Source of the DNA: Candidatus Leptovillus gracilis
GTDB taxonomy: Bacteria > Chloroflexota > Anaerolineae > Promineifilales > Promineifilaceae
DNA: 64,000 bases
Reading direction: 5' to 3'
NCBI GenBank assembly: GCA_016716065.1
Contig: JADJXA010000013.1
Coordinates: forward strand, 1 to 64,000
Positions within the stretch are counted from its first letter, which is position 1. Each line of letters begins with the position of its first letter. A program made the position numbers and the translations under genes. Of the stretch, positions 25,701-34,734 are shown piece by piece. The notes under the pieces are model-generated. The model did not search any database. It was given only the letters and a program-made list of their open reading frames with translations, and had not been told where the DNA came from.

Positions 25701-27440
25701 ATGATGTTAATTTTAATGCGTATATCGTTCTTGTCCAGTGGTAAGAAGTTTATTGTCGGCTTATTCGTTTTGCTGCTGCTGCCAGGGTTGGCGGCCTGTG
25801 CCGGGGAAGGCGTTGTTCCCCTGCCAACACCTATCATTCCGGCTTCAGTCGCCGACTACACAGCCACAGCGCCAGACACACGGCCGCCGACGCCGGTAAT
25901 TACGCCACGTCCGGTAGATGGCACGGCCGTTTCCCTGCCCACCCCCTTGCCACCCCTGGCTCAGCCAGCACAAACCTGGCGCGTTGGCGTCTCGCCGGCC
26001 GCACCACCTGAGCTGCAAGCCCACATCCAGCAAATGATTCAGGCAAACCCAGCTGGGTTTACCTGGGTTGGCAACGGCGAAGCCGATGTGGTGATTGGCC
26101 TGGAGGGAACACGGCCGTTTTTCAGCACCATTTACGTCCCAGCCGCCCCCTTCGCCACCCTGACCGACGCCATCAGCCAGGCCGCTTTGCTGGCCGCCTG
26201 GCAAAGCGGCGCTGGCGACCCGCTTGTGCTGACGGATGAGACGGCCGCCGCGCTGACGGCCGTGTGGGGCGCGCCCCACACCGGGGTACAAATCGTACCA
26301 GCCGCAGAACTGCTGGCCGAAGTCTGGCAGCAACGGCCGTCGCTCACCATCCTGCCCTTTGACCAGCTTCAGCCGGAACTGAAGGCGCTGCGGTTGGACG
26401 GCGCATCGCCGTTGGACCGGGACTTTGACCCGGCCGGCTACCCGCTGACCGTTTCGTTTGCGGCTGGGGGGCTGGAAACGGCCGTGTCTGATTTCGTCGC
26501 CGCCTGGAATGGGCCAGCTTCCAATTACGAACCGGCCAAATTAACCCGCGTCGCTCTGACCGGCGTCACGGCGTTGGTGCGGGCCACCGCCTACAACATG
26601 GAGCAAAAGGGCATCCTGTGGCCGGCCGAAGACGTCGGGCCGGTGCTGCAAATGGCCGACATCGCCCATGTGAGCAACGAGGTCTCCTTTGCGCCCGACT
26701 GCCCCTATCCCAACCCCATCGGCGGCACCACATTTTGCTCGCGGGACAGCTATTTTGCGCTGCTGCAACACCTGGGCGTAGACGTGGTGGAATTAACCGG
26801 CAATCATCTGAACGACTGGGGGCGGGCCAATTTGCTGCGCACAATTGATATGTACGAAGCGGCCGGCATGGCTGTCTACGGCGGTGGCAAAGATGGAGCG
26901 GCAGCCGCCGAACCGGCGCTGTTCAGCCATAACGGCAACCGCATCGCCTTTGTCGGCTGCAATTCGTTTGGGCCGACCTACGCCTGGGCGACGGCCACCG
27001 AAGCCGGTTCGCGCCCCTGCGATGAGGGCATGACGGCTCAGGTCCGGCAGTTGGCCGACGACGGCTATCTGGTGATTGTGACGCTGCAATACACGGAGGA
27101 TTACCAATATACGCCTTCGCCGCAGCAAAAGGCAGATTTTCGCGCCTGGGCCGATGCGGGGGCGACGGCCGTTTCCGGCAGCCAGGGGCATCATGCCCAG
27201 GGGTTTGATTTTTACAAGGGCAGCTTCATCCACCACGGGCCGGGCAACCTGTTTTTTGACCAGATGGACATGCTGGGCACGCGGCAGACGTTTGTGGATA
27301 CGTATGTGATATACGACGGCCGTTTGCTCAATGTAGAGTTATGGACCGGTCTGATCGAAAACTATGCCAAACCCCGTCTGATGACGGCGGAAGAAAGAGC
27401 GCAGGCGTTGACGGCCGTTTTCCAGGCCAGCGGTTGGTAA
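25701..27440 (+). CDS. CapA/PgsA-type metallophosphatase-fold lipoprotein
   Basis: 579 residues; ATG 25701 or 25716. Signal peptide with lipobox LAAC near residue 32, P/T linker to about 90, a periplasmic-binding-like middle and a C-terminal CapA domain: VSNEVSFAPDCP, VVELTGNHLNDWG, IAFVGCNSFGP, GSQGHHAQGF, HHGPGNLFFDQ. These follow the calcineurin-like fold of poly-gamma-glutamate synthesis protein CapA, although the exact substrate is unknown. Surface-anchored. Many ACGGCCGT copies (eight) in this gene. Confidence 0.85.
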   Translation: MMLILMRISFLSSGKKFIVGLFVLLLLPGLAACAGEGVVPLPTPIIPASVADYTATAPDTRPPTPVITPRPVDGTAVSLPTPLPPLAQPAQTWRVGVSPAAPPELQAHIQQMIQANPAGFTWVGNGEADVVIGLEGTRPFFSTIYVPAAPFATLTDAISQAALLAAWQSGAGDPLVLTDETAAALTAVWGAPHTGVQIVPAAELLAEVWQQRPSLTILPFDQLQPELKALRLDGASPLDRDFDPAGYPLTVSFAAGGLETAVSDFVAAWNGPASNYEPAKLTRVALTGVTALVRATAYNMEQKGILWPAEDVGPVLQMADIAHVSNEVSFAPDCPYPNPIGGTTFCSRDSYFALLQHLGVDVVELTGNHLNDWGRANLLRTIDMYEAAGMAVYGGGKDGAAAAEPALFSHNGNRIAFVGCNSFGPTYAWATATEAGSRPCDEGMTAQVRQLADDGYLVIVTLQYTEDYQYTPSPQQKADFRAWADAGATAVSGSQGHHAQGFDFYKGSFIHHGPGNLFFDQMDMLGTRQTFVDTYVIYDGRLLNVELWTGLIENYAKPRLMTAEERAQALTAVFQASGW

Positions 27441-27489
27441 ACCAGTTTGATGCTTTTTGTCGCAAAATCAGCCCTTTTGCATTGGTCAC

Positions 27490-27536
27490 AATTTAGTGAC
27501 ACGGAGCTGCACGGAGGAGTCACGGAGTACCACGGT
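27490..27536. repeat. ACGGAG-rich short repeat
   Basis: ACACGGAG, CACGGAGGAG, CACGGAG, CCACGG in degenerate tandem, same family as the hairpin at 42,893-42,953. It fills the convergent gap after the CapA-like gene. Confidence 0.55.
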
Positions 27537-27538
27537 TT

Positions 27539-28033
27539 TCATTGGCGTTTGCGCGGTTTCATTTCAATGCGGAAGGTGTGCGGGTGGTTGGGGCTGCGCG
27601 AGGCGCGGAAGATGAAGTGGCGGCGGCATTCGCTGCAACAGCCTTCGTAATGGAAATCGTTTTCCTCAATGCGAATGGCGTAGGAATTGAGGACCAACTG
27701 ACGCACGGCCAGATTCCAGGTTAGCGACAGCCAACCAGATTTCGCCCGCTCAACGGCCGTAATCAAATCCGCCCGGCCATTGGCCGCCCAATAACCGGCC
27801 AAAAAATAACCGCAGCGACCACAGGGCGAAAAGTAAGAAACCACATCCTCAACCTTCAGGCGTGGGCCACGTGGCAAAGCCGACGTATGTTTTTGCACAG
27901 GTTTTGCCGCCGGAGGTTCAGGCAAAGTCTCCGGGTTGTTCTCTAGAAAAAAGTCTGTGGGCATTTCCGCAGAGCCACCTGTTAAAAGAAGCGCATCGGG
28001 AACGGCCGTTTCATCATCTATAACCATAATCAT
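27539..28033 (-). CDS. Zinc-ribbon protein of unknown function
   Basis: 164 residues from ATG 28033, about 26 bp after a promoter start. Low-complexity acidic/proline N-terminus (~70 residues), then a region with CGRC near residue 103 and CSEC near 145, spaced like one zinc-binding module, ending in a basic tail (RIEMKPRKRQ). No family recognised. A longer TTG-started frame to 28093 would overlap the -35 box and is unlikely. Confidence 0.6.
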   Translation of the reverse strand: MIMVIDDETAVPDALLLTGGSAEMPTDFFLENNPETLPEPPAAKPVQKHTSALPRGPRLKVEDVVSYFSPCGRCGYFLAGYWAANGRADLITAVERAKSGWLSLTWNLAVRQLVLNSYAIRIEENDFHYEGCCSECRRHFIFRASRSPNHPHTFRIEMKPRKRQ

Positions 28034-28065
28034 CCCATTCGCACACAAGTATGTAAACCAGATGG

Positions 28066-28093
28066 ATTCTAATGCGCTTGGCGCATCTGTCAA
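28066..28093 (-). promoter_or_regulatory. Sigma-70-type promoter of the zinc-ribbon gene
   Basis: TTGACA (28,088-28,093), 16-bp spacer, TAGAAT (28,066-28,071) on the minus strand. Confidence 0.7.
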
Positions 28094-28217
28094 ATCTTTC
28101 GCCCAATGTTTCTAGGTAAAGCTGCCGCTTTGCCGATTTCCAGTTGGCGAAAGTAAGGAATCGGGGTTTAATTACGGTATCGTAGTACTGGAGTCCTGTA
28201 ACAGCGTAAAATATCGT

Positions 28218-29261
28218 ATGCACACATTTTATTTTCCCGGTCACGCCCAGCACGATCCGACGCAGATTGGCAGCGCTGACGGGCCGGAAGCAACGTTATT
28301 GATAGACCATCCCCAACGCGGTGATGCGATTTGCCAGGCTATCCAGGAAGCCGGCCTGGGTGATATTACCGCGCCTGGCGACTTTGGCGGCGAACCGATT
28401 GAGGTGATCCACGAGTACGGAATGCTCAACCTGCTGCAAGATGGCTACGAACGATTGGCGACACAAAACAACCAGACGGCTGCCTTGCCAGACACCTTTA
28501 TCACCAGCGTCCGGCCGCTGCACAAGACCCGTTCTATCCAGGGACAGTTAGGTTATTACTGCTTTGATCGCGCCTCACCGCTGCTGGCCCATACCTGGCA
28601 GGCGGCGTATTGGAGTGTGCAAACGGCCGTATCCGCCGCCGCGCTGGTGGCTGCCGGGGGTGAGACTGTGGCCTATGCCCTATGCCGCCCACCAGGCCAT
28701 CATGCCGGGCCAAACAGCTACGGTGGGCGTTCTTACCTCAACAACGCGGCTATTGCCGCCAATTGGCTGGTGCAGCAAGGCCGCCGGGTAGCCGTGCTGG
28801 ACATAGATTACCATCATGGCAATGGCACGCAGGCGGTGTTTTACGGCCGTTCCGATGTCCTCGTCTGCTCCATTCATGCCGACCCATTTTACGAGTACCC
28901 CTACTTCTGGGGCTTCGCCGACGAATTTGGCGTGGGCAGCGGCCTGAACTACAACTACAATTTCCCTCTGTCTCGCGGCGCGCAAGAGGCCACTTATCTG
29001 GAGACCCTGACCGCCGCCCTGATCAAAATTCGTCTGTACGTGCCCGATGTCCTGGTCCTCTCCCTGGGCACAAACATCATCGAAGGCGACCCTGGCGGCA
29101 GTTTCCGCCTGCACAGCGACAGCCTCGGCCGCATTGGTCGCCAACTGGCCCAGCTCAATATCCCGCTGGTGGTGGTGCAAGAGGGTGGGTATGCGTTGAC
29201 GGCCGTTGGTCAGCAAATCGTCTCCTTTTTCAGCGGCTTATTAGACTCGCAAAAGCCATAA
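28218..29261 (+). CDS. Acetylpolyamine amidohydrolase / class II histone deacetylase-like enzyme
   Basis: 347 residues. Zinc deacetylase of the arginase-deacetylase fold: RPPGHHAG (tandem His), DIDYHHGNGTQAVF (Asp/His zinc ligands), ADPFYEYPYF and SLGTNIIEGDP. GYYCFDRASPLLAHTWQAAY matches bacterial acetylpolyamine amidohydrolases more than acetoin-utilisation proteins. It would remove acetyl groups from polyamines or lysine. No clear ribosome site; TAAAAT lies five bases upstream of the ATG. Confidence 0.88.
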   Translation: MHTFYFPGHAQHDPTQIGSADGPEATLLIDHPQRGDAICQAIQEAGLGDITAPGDFGGEPIEVIHEYGMLNLLQDGYERLATQNNQTAALPDTFITSVRPLHKTRSIQGQLGYYCFDRASPLLAHTWQAAYWSVQTAVSAAALVAAGGETVAYALCRPPGHHAGPNSYGGRSYLNNAAIAANWLVQQGRRVAVLDIDYHHGNGTQAVFYGRSDVLVCSIHADPFYEYPYFWGFADEFGVGSGLNYNYNFPLSRGAQEATYLETLTAALIKIRLYVPDVLVLSLGTNIIEGDPGGSFRLHSDSLGRIGRQLAQLNIPLVVVQEGGYALTAVGQQIVSFFSGLLDSQKP

Positions 29262-29272
29262 TCTGACATGAT

Positions 29273-29300
29273 TGTCACCTTGTCAGATGTCACCTTGTCA
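29273..29300. repeat. Direct repeat TGTCACCTTGTCA x2
   Basis: Two exact 13-bp copies with 15-bp period just after the deacetylase gene, plus a partial TCTGACA; upstream of the 29,348 gene. Confidence 0.7.
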
Positions 29301-29347
29301 AGCATAGACACCACAATCCACGTATAAACAGATGAGGGACAACACCT

Positions 29348-29980
29348 ATGATCCGTACCATCGGCAAATCTAGTCAAATCAGCACGCAGCGACCCGGCTG
29401 CCTGGTGGGGTTTTCCCTGTTTTGGATAGCCTTTTCCGGCATCTTTGTGGTGATTGGGCTAACTGCTGGCGCTGGGTTTTTTTTCACCGCGTTTGGTCTG
29501 GTCTTTGTGGGCATTGGCGTCGTCCTGTTGATCTACGCCCTGATGAGTTACTTTGCCCGCTACAAAGTAGGCCAGCCGGAGTTCCGGCTGTCGCAGACCG
29601 AGCTGCGCGTCGGCGACAGTTTCGCCTTCAGCTTTACCCACACCTTTCCCCGCAGTGTACAGATTACTGAGATGGAAACACAGCTCATCTTTCGGGAACG
29701 GGCCACCTATCAGCAGGGCACAGACACTAAAACAGTCACCCATGAACACATCATTCAGACCTTCAGCGAACCCGGTCGGCAGTTTCAGGCCGGGCATCTC
29801 ATTGCCAAAGGATACCAACTGCAAATCCCCCGAACGGCGATGCACACCCTGAAAGTGCGGCGCAACGAACTGACCTGGATGGTAAAATTCACGGCAAAAA
29901 TACCCAGCTTACCTGACTTTGTGGAAGAGTTTGAGCTAAACGTCTTACCAGAAATAACGCGGCAGGTGTCTGATGGCTAA
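29348..29980 (+). CDS. Membrane protein with arrestin-like tail
   Basis: 210 residues. Two hydrophobic segments (about 18-40 and 43-68), then a beta-rich cytoplasmic domain with FRLSQTELRVGDSFAFSF and repeated strands typical of an arrestin/immunoglobulin-like sandwich. No enzyme motif. Overlaps the next gene by eight bases; GAGGGAC precedes its start. The two adjacent products share strand patterns (REG/RVGD, PEF) and could interact. Confidence 0.6.
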   Translation: MIRTIGKSSQISTQRPGCLVGFSLFWIAFSGIFVVIGLTAGAGFFFTAFGLVFVGIGVVLLIYALMSYFARYKVGQPEFRLSQTELRVGDSFAFSFTHTFPRSVQITEMETQLIFRERATYQQGTDTKTVTHEHIIQTFSEPGRQFQAGHLIAKGYQLQIPRTAMHTLKVRRNELTWMVKFTAKIPSLPDFVEEFELNVLPEITRQVSDG

Positions 29981-30380
29981 AGCAGATTTTACAGTTACGT
30001 TTCATGGCGGCGAAGATACGCCCACAGCCAAAACATTTCGCCCCGGCGAACAACTGCGCGGCCGCGTGACGCTTTTCACCGATGAAAAAGTGAAATGCAA
30101 ACATTTTTACATTCGCCTCGGCTGGCGCACCGAAGGACGCGGCAGTATCTATGCGGAAAAAGTGGCCGAGTTGGACGTTTTCCAGGGTGAGTTGTCCCCT
30201 TCTATCCCGGCGACGCATGATTTTGCCTTTACGCTGCCAGCGCAGCCGTGGAGTTATGAGGGGCATTACATCAGCATTGTGTGGGGCGTGCAGGTGGAAA
30301 TAGACGTACCCTGGGGGATTGACCTGAAATACCATGAGCCGTTTATTCTTACGCCACAGCGGGAGGGAGTTGAGAGTTGA
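29973..30380 (+). CDS. Arrestin-like beta-sandwich protein
   Basis: 135 residues, soluble, beta-rich: FTVTFHGGEDTPTAKTFRPGEQLRGRVTLF...KHFYIRLGW...ISIVWGVQVEIDVPWGIDLKYHEPF. This succession resembles the N-domain of arrestin-like and sporulation-control (SpoOM) proteins. Function unknown. The last codons (GVES and the stop) and the following bases are a GAGAGTTG heptamer array, so the C-terminus may have been trimmed by repeat DNA. Convergent with the P-loop ATPase gene, 11 bp apart. Confidence 0.6.
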   Translation: MAKADFTVTFHGGEDTPTAKTFRPGEQLRGRVTLFTDEKVKCKHFYIRLGWRTEGRGSIYAEKVAELDVFQGELSPSIPATHDFAFTLPAQPWSYEGHYISIVWGVQVEIDVPWGIDLKYHEPFILTPQREGVES

Positions 30381-30391
30381 GAGTTGGGAGT

Positions 30392-31072
30392 TTAGAGGGC
30401 GTGGTGGATGGCGGCCAGGTGGTGGGCGTCCAGGGTGATGGGGGCGTCCTGACGCTGCCAGACCTCGTATAAAAAGTATTCGGCGTCGCGCATGTTGTGG
30501 CCGAACGTGTCGTACAGGAACGACACGGCCGTTTCCGCCAAAGTCACCCGCTCTCTGTCTGGCAGCGCAAAATAGGCCAGCCGCCGCTCCAGCACCGCCC
30601 AGTAATGGGCGACCGAAATTTCTGTCGCCAACCACACGGACGCCAACGGCCGTCGCCAGCGGGCAAACAAAGGCGACAAATCCTCATGGCTGCTGATAAT
30701 CAGGCGGATACGGCCGTGTTCCACCAGGCGCAGCAGACGCCGCCGCTCGCGCCCACTCAGGCGTTGCGCCTCATCAAGCAAAAACAGGTCCAATTCAGCC
30801 GTGTCGGTGACAAACCGGGATTGACCATCCGGCAGATATTCATAGGCCACACGCTGCCCCAAGGCGGCAAAATGGGCTTCAAGCCCCAACAAACTGGTCG
30901 TTTTGCCGCTGCCCATTGGCCCCAAAAGCTGCCAGTTTTGCGGCGAAACCGCCAATAACAGGTTTACAGGCGACGGTAACACAGCCACCGCCGCCCACTC
31001 CGCCGCCGTCAGCGCCCCAAATGGATTGCGCCGATAGCCTAATTGGTAAAAATGAAAGTGCGCCCGATTCAT
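30392..31072 (-). CDS. P-loop ATPase, ExeA/TniB-like
   Basis: 226 residues from ATG 31072. Starts with NPFGALTAAEW, a common opening of ExeA-like AAA ATPases; Walker A GPMGSGKTTSLLG near residue 52; Walker B LDLFLLDEAQRLSG; sensor-type IRLIISSHEDLSPLF. Partners of such ATPases are often membrane or transposition proteins; here the neighbours are a divergent kinase gene and two arrestin-like proteins. TATGAT nine bases before ATG and no ribosome site: likely leaderless. Confidence 0.8.
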   Translation of the reverse strand: MNRAHFHFYQLGYRRNPFGALTAAEWAAVAVLPSPVNLLLAVSPQNWQLLGPMGSGKTTSLLGLEAHFAALGQRVAYEYLPDGQSRFVTDTAELDLFLLDEAQRLSGRERRRLLRLVEHGRIRLIISSHEDLSPLFARWRRPLASVWLATEISVAHYWAVLERRLAYFALPDRERVTLAETAVSFLYDTFGHNMRDAEYFLYEVWQRQDAPITLDAHHLAAIHHAL

Positions 31073-31077
31073 TATGC

Positions 31078-31087
31078 TATAATCATA
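31078..31087. promoter_or_regulatory. Overlapping divergent -10 elements
   Basis: Plus strand TGCTATAAT (31,075-31,083, extended -10 for the kinase gene). Minus strand TATGAT (31,082-31,087) for the P-loop ATPase. They overlap by two bases, so the two genes may compete for polymerase. Confidence 0.55.
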
Positions 31088-31100
31088 GGGGAATCTGGTT

Positions 31101-33506
31101 ATGACGCAATTACCTTCCAGTTGGATTGGCTGCACGCTTAACGGCCGTTACCACATCGAGTCCCTGTTGGGGCGCGGTGGAATGTCTACCGTTTACCGGG
31201 CGACAGACCCCAATTTACAGCGCGTCGTCGCCATCAAACTCATCCATCCCCATCTCACCGAAAACCCACAGTTTGTCCAACGCTTTGAGCAAGAGGCAAC
31301 GGCCGTTGCCCGCCTACGCCACCCCAACATCGTCCAGGTACACGATTTTAACCACCATGAAGGCGTCTATTACATGGTGCTGGAATACATACCCGGCGAA
31401 ACCCTGGCGCAAAAGCTAGAAACCCTCAACCAGGCGCAGGCCCATATGCTGCCCGCCCAAAGCGTGCGCATTTTGGCCGATTTATGTCTGGCGGTAGATT
31501 ACGCCCACCAGCGCCGTATGGTCCACCGCGACCTGAAACCGGCCAATGTGATGATCAACCGGCTGGGCGAGCCAGTGCTGATGGATTTTGGCATCGCCAA
31601 ACTGCTGGGCAGCCCATTGGCGAACCTGGGGGAAGATGGACTGGGAACCGCCCGCTACATGTCCCCAGAACAAATCCAGGGGCAAGAAGTGGACCACCGG
31701 GCCGACATTTATGCGCTGGGCGTTATGCTTTGGGAGATGTTGACCGGGCAGCCGCCGTTTAACGGCCGTTCAACCGAAGAAATCCTTGCGAACCATCTAA
31801 ACCAGCGCGTGCCGGACATTCTGGAAGGGTTGGGCGATGTCATTCCACCGGCGCTGACGGCCGTTATCAGCACCGCCCTGGCTAAAGACCCAGCCTATCG
31901 CTACCAATCGGCCGCCGACATGGCCACCACCCTACAAACGGCCACACTCTACTTGCAAGAGCTGAGCGGGCCGCTGGGGGTGCGCCATTGGCAGCATTTG
32001 TCCCGTCTGCTGCAGCAGGCGCAAACGGCCGCCGAAACAGACGACCACCTGGGCTGCCTGGAAAAACTGGATGAGCTAGAACGCACCGGGGCCGATTTTG
32101 CCCCGGAACAGGTGGCTCACCTGCGCCAGGCGGCGCAAACAAGGCTGTATGAACAGGCCGTCCACCTGTTCCAAAGCGGCCGCTTTGATGACAGCCTGAC
32201 TCTGGTAGACCGGCTGGCGCAATTTTCACCCGACCTGCCCAATCTGGATCATCTGGAGACACAAATTCGCCAGGGGCAAAAAACGGCCAGTCTGCAAACA
32301 ACATTAGACCAGTTGTACGATGAAGCCATCGCCTACCTGCGGCAGGGAGAATACGAAGCGGCGCTGGCAAAATGGCGCGACGTACAGGCGCAGCACGGCC
32401 GTCTGGCTTACAGCGACCGACTCCAGGTGGAGCGCCTGGCCAAAGAAGGCATTTGCGCCAGTTTGTACAGCCGGGCGTTAACGGCCGTCTCCACCAACCG
32501 CCCCGAAGAAGCCCTGCGCCTCTGGGAGGAAATTCAGGCGACCGACGCTGATTACCCAGACCTGGGGGATGTAGCAGCCCAGGCGCAGCAGCTTTTGCAT
32601 CAGCGGCGGCAGCAAGTCACCTGGCAGCGCCGTCTTCTCTACGCCGTCCCGGCGCTGCTGCTCTTGGGGTTGGCGGCGTTTTGGCTGCTGCGTGGCCGGG
32701 CGGACGTGGCGGCGTCAGCGCCAATGCCAACGGCCACCCAACTGCTCGCCACCCCACAGCCCACCCAAACGGCCGTGCCCGCAGCCACACCGACCGCGCC
32801 GCCTACGGCCGTGCCGCCTACAACCATCCCTGCGGTTCTGCCACCGGCCAGCCCCACACCCACTACCGCCCCAACCACCGAAGCGACGGCCGTCCCCACC
32901 CGGCCGCCCAATATCGCCCAGGCCAACGCCGACGCTTCCATCTTTGCCAGCCCCAATACAAGCAGCCTGGAACTGGCTGTCGTGGCTGCCGGGGAACAGG
33001 TGCAGGTGCTGGGGCGTTCGGAAGTGCGCAATTGGCTGTTTGTAGACAACGGTCAGGTGGCCGGGTTCATTTTCCAACCCCTGCTGCTGTGGGATGGCGA
33101 TGTGGCCGCGCTGCCGGTTTACACCTACACCGACGCCGCTCCGGCGGACGACGCCGCTCCGGCGGACGACGCCGCTCCGGCGCTGGCCTCGCCCACCCCG
33201 CCTTCAACCAGCAGCAGTGTGATCACCCCGCTGAAGATTGATTTGTGGGGATTGGCCGGCACGGCGCGATGCAGTGGTGGGCGGTGGAGCCAGAGTGTGT
33301 TTGTTCAGGGGCAAGGTGGTAACGGCCGTTACCGCTACTATTGGAATGATCAACTGCTGGCCGGCCCAACCAGCGCCAGCCACACCTTCACTGTTAACAG
33401 CGGCGGCGGTGTGGTCATCGGCGTCGGCCGCGTCGTCTCCGGCGACGGGCAAACCGCCGAACGCGAACTGTTTATTCCCATTCCCACCTGCGCCAGTGGT
33501 TCGTAA
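31101..33506 (+). CDS. Transmembrane Ser/Thr protein kinase with extracellular SH3-like domain
   Basis: 801 residues. Hanks kinase domain at 17-275: glycine loop LGRGGMSTVY, Lys in VAIKLIHPH, catalytic HRDLKPANVM, DFGIAK, SPEQ and DIYALGVMLWEMLTG. Then tetratricopeptide-like helices (~290-500), one membrane span (LLYAVPALLLLGLAAFWLL, ~513-531), a P/T-rich linker, an SH3b-like segment (~605-665) and a C-terminal beta domain. Cytoplasmic kinase with an outside sensor. DAAPAD is repeated in the linker (33,132-33,182). Confidence 0.93.
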   Translation: MTQLPSSWIGCTLNGRYHIESLLGRGGMSTVYRATDPNLQRVVAIKLIHPHLTENPQFVQRFEQEATAVARLRHPNIVQVHDFNHHEGVYYMVLEYIPGETLAQKLETLNQAQAHMLPAQSVRILADLCLAVDYAHQRRMVHRDLKPANVMINRLGEPVLMDFGIAKLLGSPLANLGEDGLGTARYMSPEQIQGQEVDHRADIYALGVMLWEMLTGQPPFNGRSTEEILANHLNQRVPDILEGLGDVIPPALTAVISTALAKDPAYRYQSAADMATTLQTATLYLQELSGPLGVRHWQHLSRLLQQAQTAAETDDHLGCLEKLDELERTGADFAPEQVAHLRQAAQTRLYEQAVHLFQSGRFDDSLTLVDRLAQFSPDLPNLDHLETQIRQGQKTASLQTTLDQLYDEAIAYLRQGEYEAALAKWRDVQAQHGRLAYSDRLQVERLAKEGICASLYSRALTAVSTNRPEEALRLWEEIQATDADYPDLGDVAAQAQQLLHQRRQQVTWQRRLLYAVPALLLLGLAAFWLLRGRADVAASAPMPTATQLLATPQPTQTAVPAATPTAPPTAVPPTTIPAVLPPASPTPTTAPTTEATAVPTRPPNIAQANADASIFASPNTSSLELAVVAAGEQVQVLGRSEVRNWLFVDNGQVAGFIFQPLLLWDGDVAALPVYTYTDAAPADDAAPADDAAPALASPTPPSTSSSVITPLKIDLWGLAGTARCSGGRWSQSVFVQGQGGNGRYRYYWNDQLLAGPTSASHTFTVNSGGGVVIGVGRVVSGDGQTAERELFIPIPTCASGS
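33132..33182 (+). repeat. Three tandem 18-bp units inside the kinase gene
   Basis: Units start at 33,132, 33,150 and 33,168 (last partial), each encoding DAAPAD. Identical bases in two full copies indicate recent slippage. Confidence 0.85.
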
Positions 33507-33590
33507 CATCCGTAGGCCGAAGTCTGTATCCCGTTATCCGACGACATCTTCCAGAGGTAACACCCTACGGACTACCGCTTACGGTTACTA
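33507..33590 (+). repeat. 90-bp interspersed repeat, family A
   Basis: Starts at the base after the kinase TAA. Contains CCCGTTATCCGA, CCAGAGGTAACACCCTACGGA and ACCGCTTACGG, nearly identical to the copy at 36,880. Confidence 0.8.
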
Positions 33591-33680
33591 ATGTGTATCA
33601 AAGATTGCGCAGATTGCGCAGATTATTTTCTGCTACGCTCTGCGCATTCTCTGCGGTTTATTGTTGAAGGAGTACAAGTC

Positions 33681-34694
33681 ATGAATACGATTCAAGAAAG
33701 GCAGTGGTATACCGGTGATATTGCCGAGGAAATACGCAACCGTGAACAGGAGTATACGGCCGTTACCCAAGACATCACCTTTACGGCCGAACAACACGCC
33801 ATCTGGGCGCGGCTGTACAAAGGCATCCACCGGCCCCATTTATTGGAGCATGTTTGCCGTGAATTTGTCGTCGGGTTGGAACGGCTGCAATTAGACCCAC
33901 AGCGCATCCCCTCCATCGCCCACCTGAATGAGCGCATTCAACCCCACACCGGCTGGCGCATTGAGCGCACGGCCGTGCGCTATACCAAAGCCGACGACTG
34001 GTACGCCAAATTCGCCCAACGCATCTTCCTCATCACCGATTACCTGCGCAGCCACGACCAGCTCCAATTCACGCCCGAACCAGACATGTTCCACGACATC
34101 TTCGGCCATCTGCCCTACCTGACGCTGGACTTTTACGCCCGCATCGAAGACAAATTTGCCCCCGCCTACCACAAGGCCACCGACGCCGAACGTGAAGTTA
34201 TCAAGCGGCTGGCCTGGTACAGCACTGAATTTGGTCTGGTGATGGAGGACGACCGCATCAAAATTTTTGGCGCGGGCATCATCTCCGGCCGCAGTGAACT
34301 GGCGAACACCATCATGGAACTGTACCGGCTGGACCGGGACGATGTGGTGTCTTACAGCGATGGCAATATCTATGCGCAAATCACTGCCCAATTTGAACAG
34401 CACAAAACGGATGTGGACCGCATTATTCACGGCGTGAACCGACTGCACCAGCGGGGCGAAATGTCTTCGCAAGACCAGGGCTGGAATGTCATCCGCGCCC
34501 TGTATGATGACCTGGGCATCGCCCGTGTGGGCTATTTTGGCGGCGAGGTGCTGCTGGCGCCCTTTGAGATTGAGTACATCGCCCGGATTCCCAAAACCGT
34601 GTACGCTTTTAATCCCATCTTCTTCGTCTTTGAATCGTTTGCGCAGTTGGACGCGCTGCTAGACAGTTACCTGGAACCGATTGCCCGGCGCTGA
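33681..34694 (+). CDS. phhA: Phenylalanine-4-hydroxylase
   Basis: 337 residues from ATG 33681 (AGGAG eight bases upstream). Pterin-dependent aromatic amino acid hydroxylase: iron-binding FTPEPDMFHDIFGHLP supplies both His ligands; Glu in WYSTEFGLVMED is the third; PFEIEYIARIPKTVYAFN near the C-terminus. Converts phenylalanine to tyrosine. The preceding 80 bp (from 33,599) hold ATTGCGCAG repeats. A pterin-4a-carbinolamine dehydratase gene is not in the window. Confidence 0.94.
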   Translation: MNTIQERQWYTGDIAEEIRNREQEYTAVTQDITFTAEQHAIWARLYKGIHRPHLLEHVCREFVVGLERLQLDPQRIPSIAHLNERIQPHTGWRIERTAVRYTKADDWYAKFAQRIFLITDYLRSHDQLQFTPEPDMFHDIFGHLPYLTLDFYARIEDKFAPAYHKATDAEREVIKRLAWYSTEFGLVMEDDRIKIFGAGIISGRSELANTIMELYRLDRDDVVSYSDGNIYAQITAQFEQHKTDVDRIIHGVNRLHQRGEMSSQDQGWNVIRALYDDLGIARVGYFGGEVLLAPFEIEYIARIPKTVYAFNPIFFVFESFAQLDALLDSYLEPIARR

Positions 34695-34720
34695 CGCATG
34701 ACGCGCAGTGTACTCTACTC

Positions 34721-34726
34721 TATAAT
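34721..34726 (+). promoter_or_regulatory. -10 element, likely leaderless tex message
   Basis: TATAAT followed by eight bases (TCCATCCC) and the tex ATG; no ribosome site. Confidence 0.55.
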
Positions 34727-34734
34727 TCCATCCC

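Noticed and set aside
28088..28093. TTG start at 28093 for the zinc-ribbon gene
   Set aside because: The TTG is part of the TTGACA -35 box; ATG 28033 lies a normal distance after the promoter.
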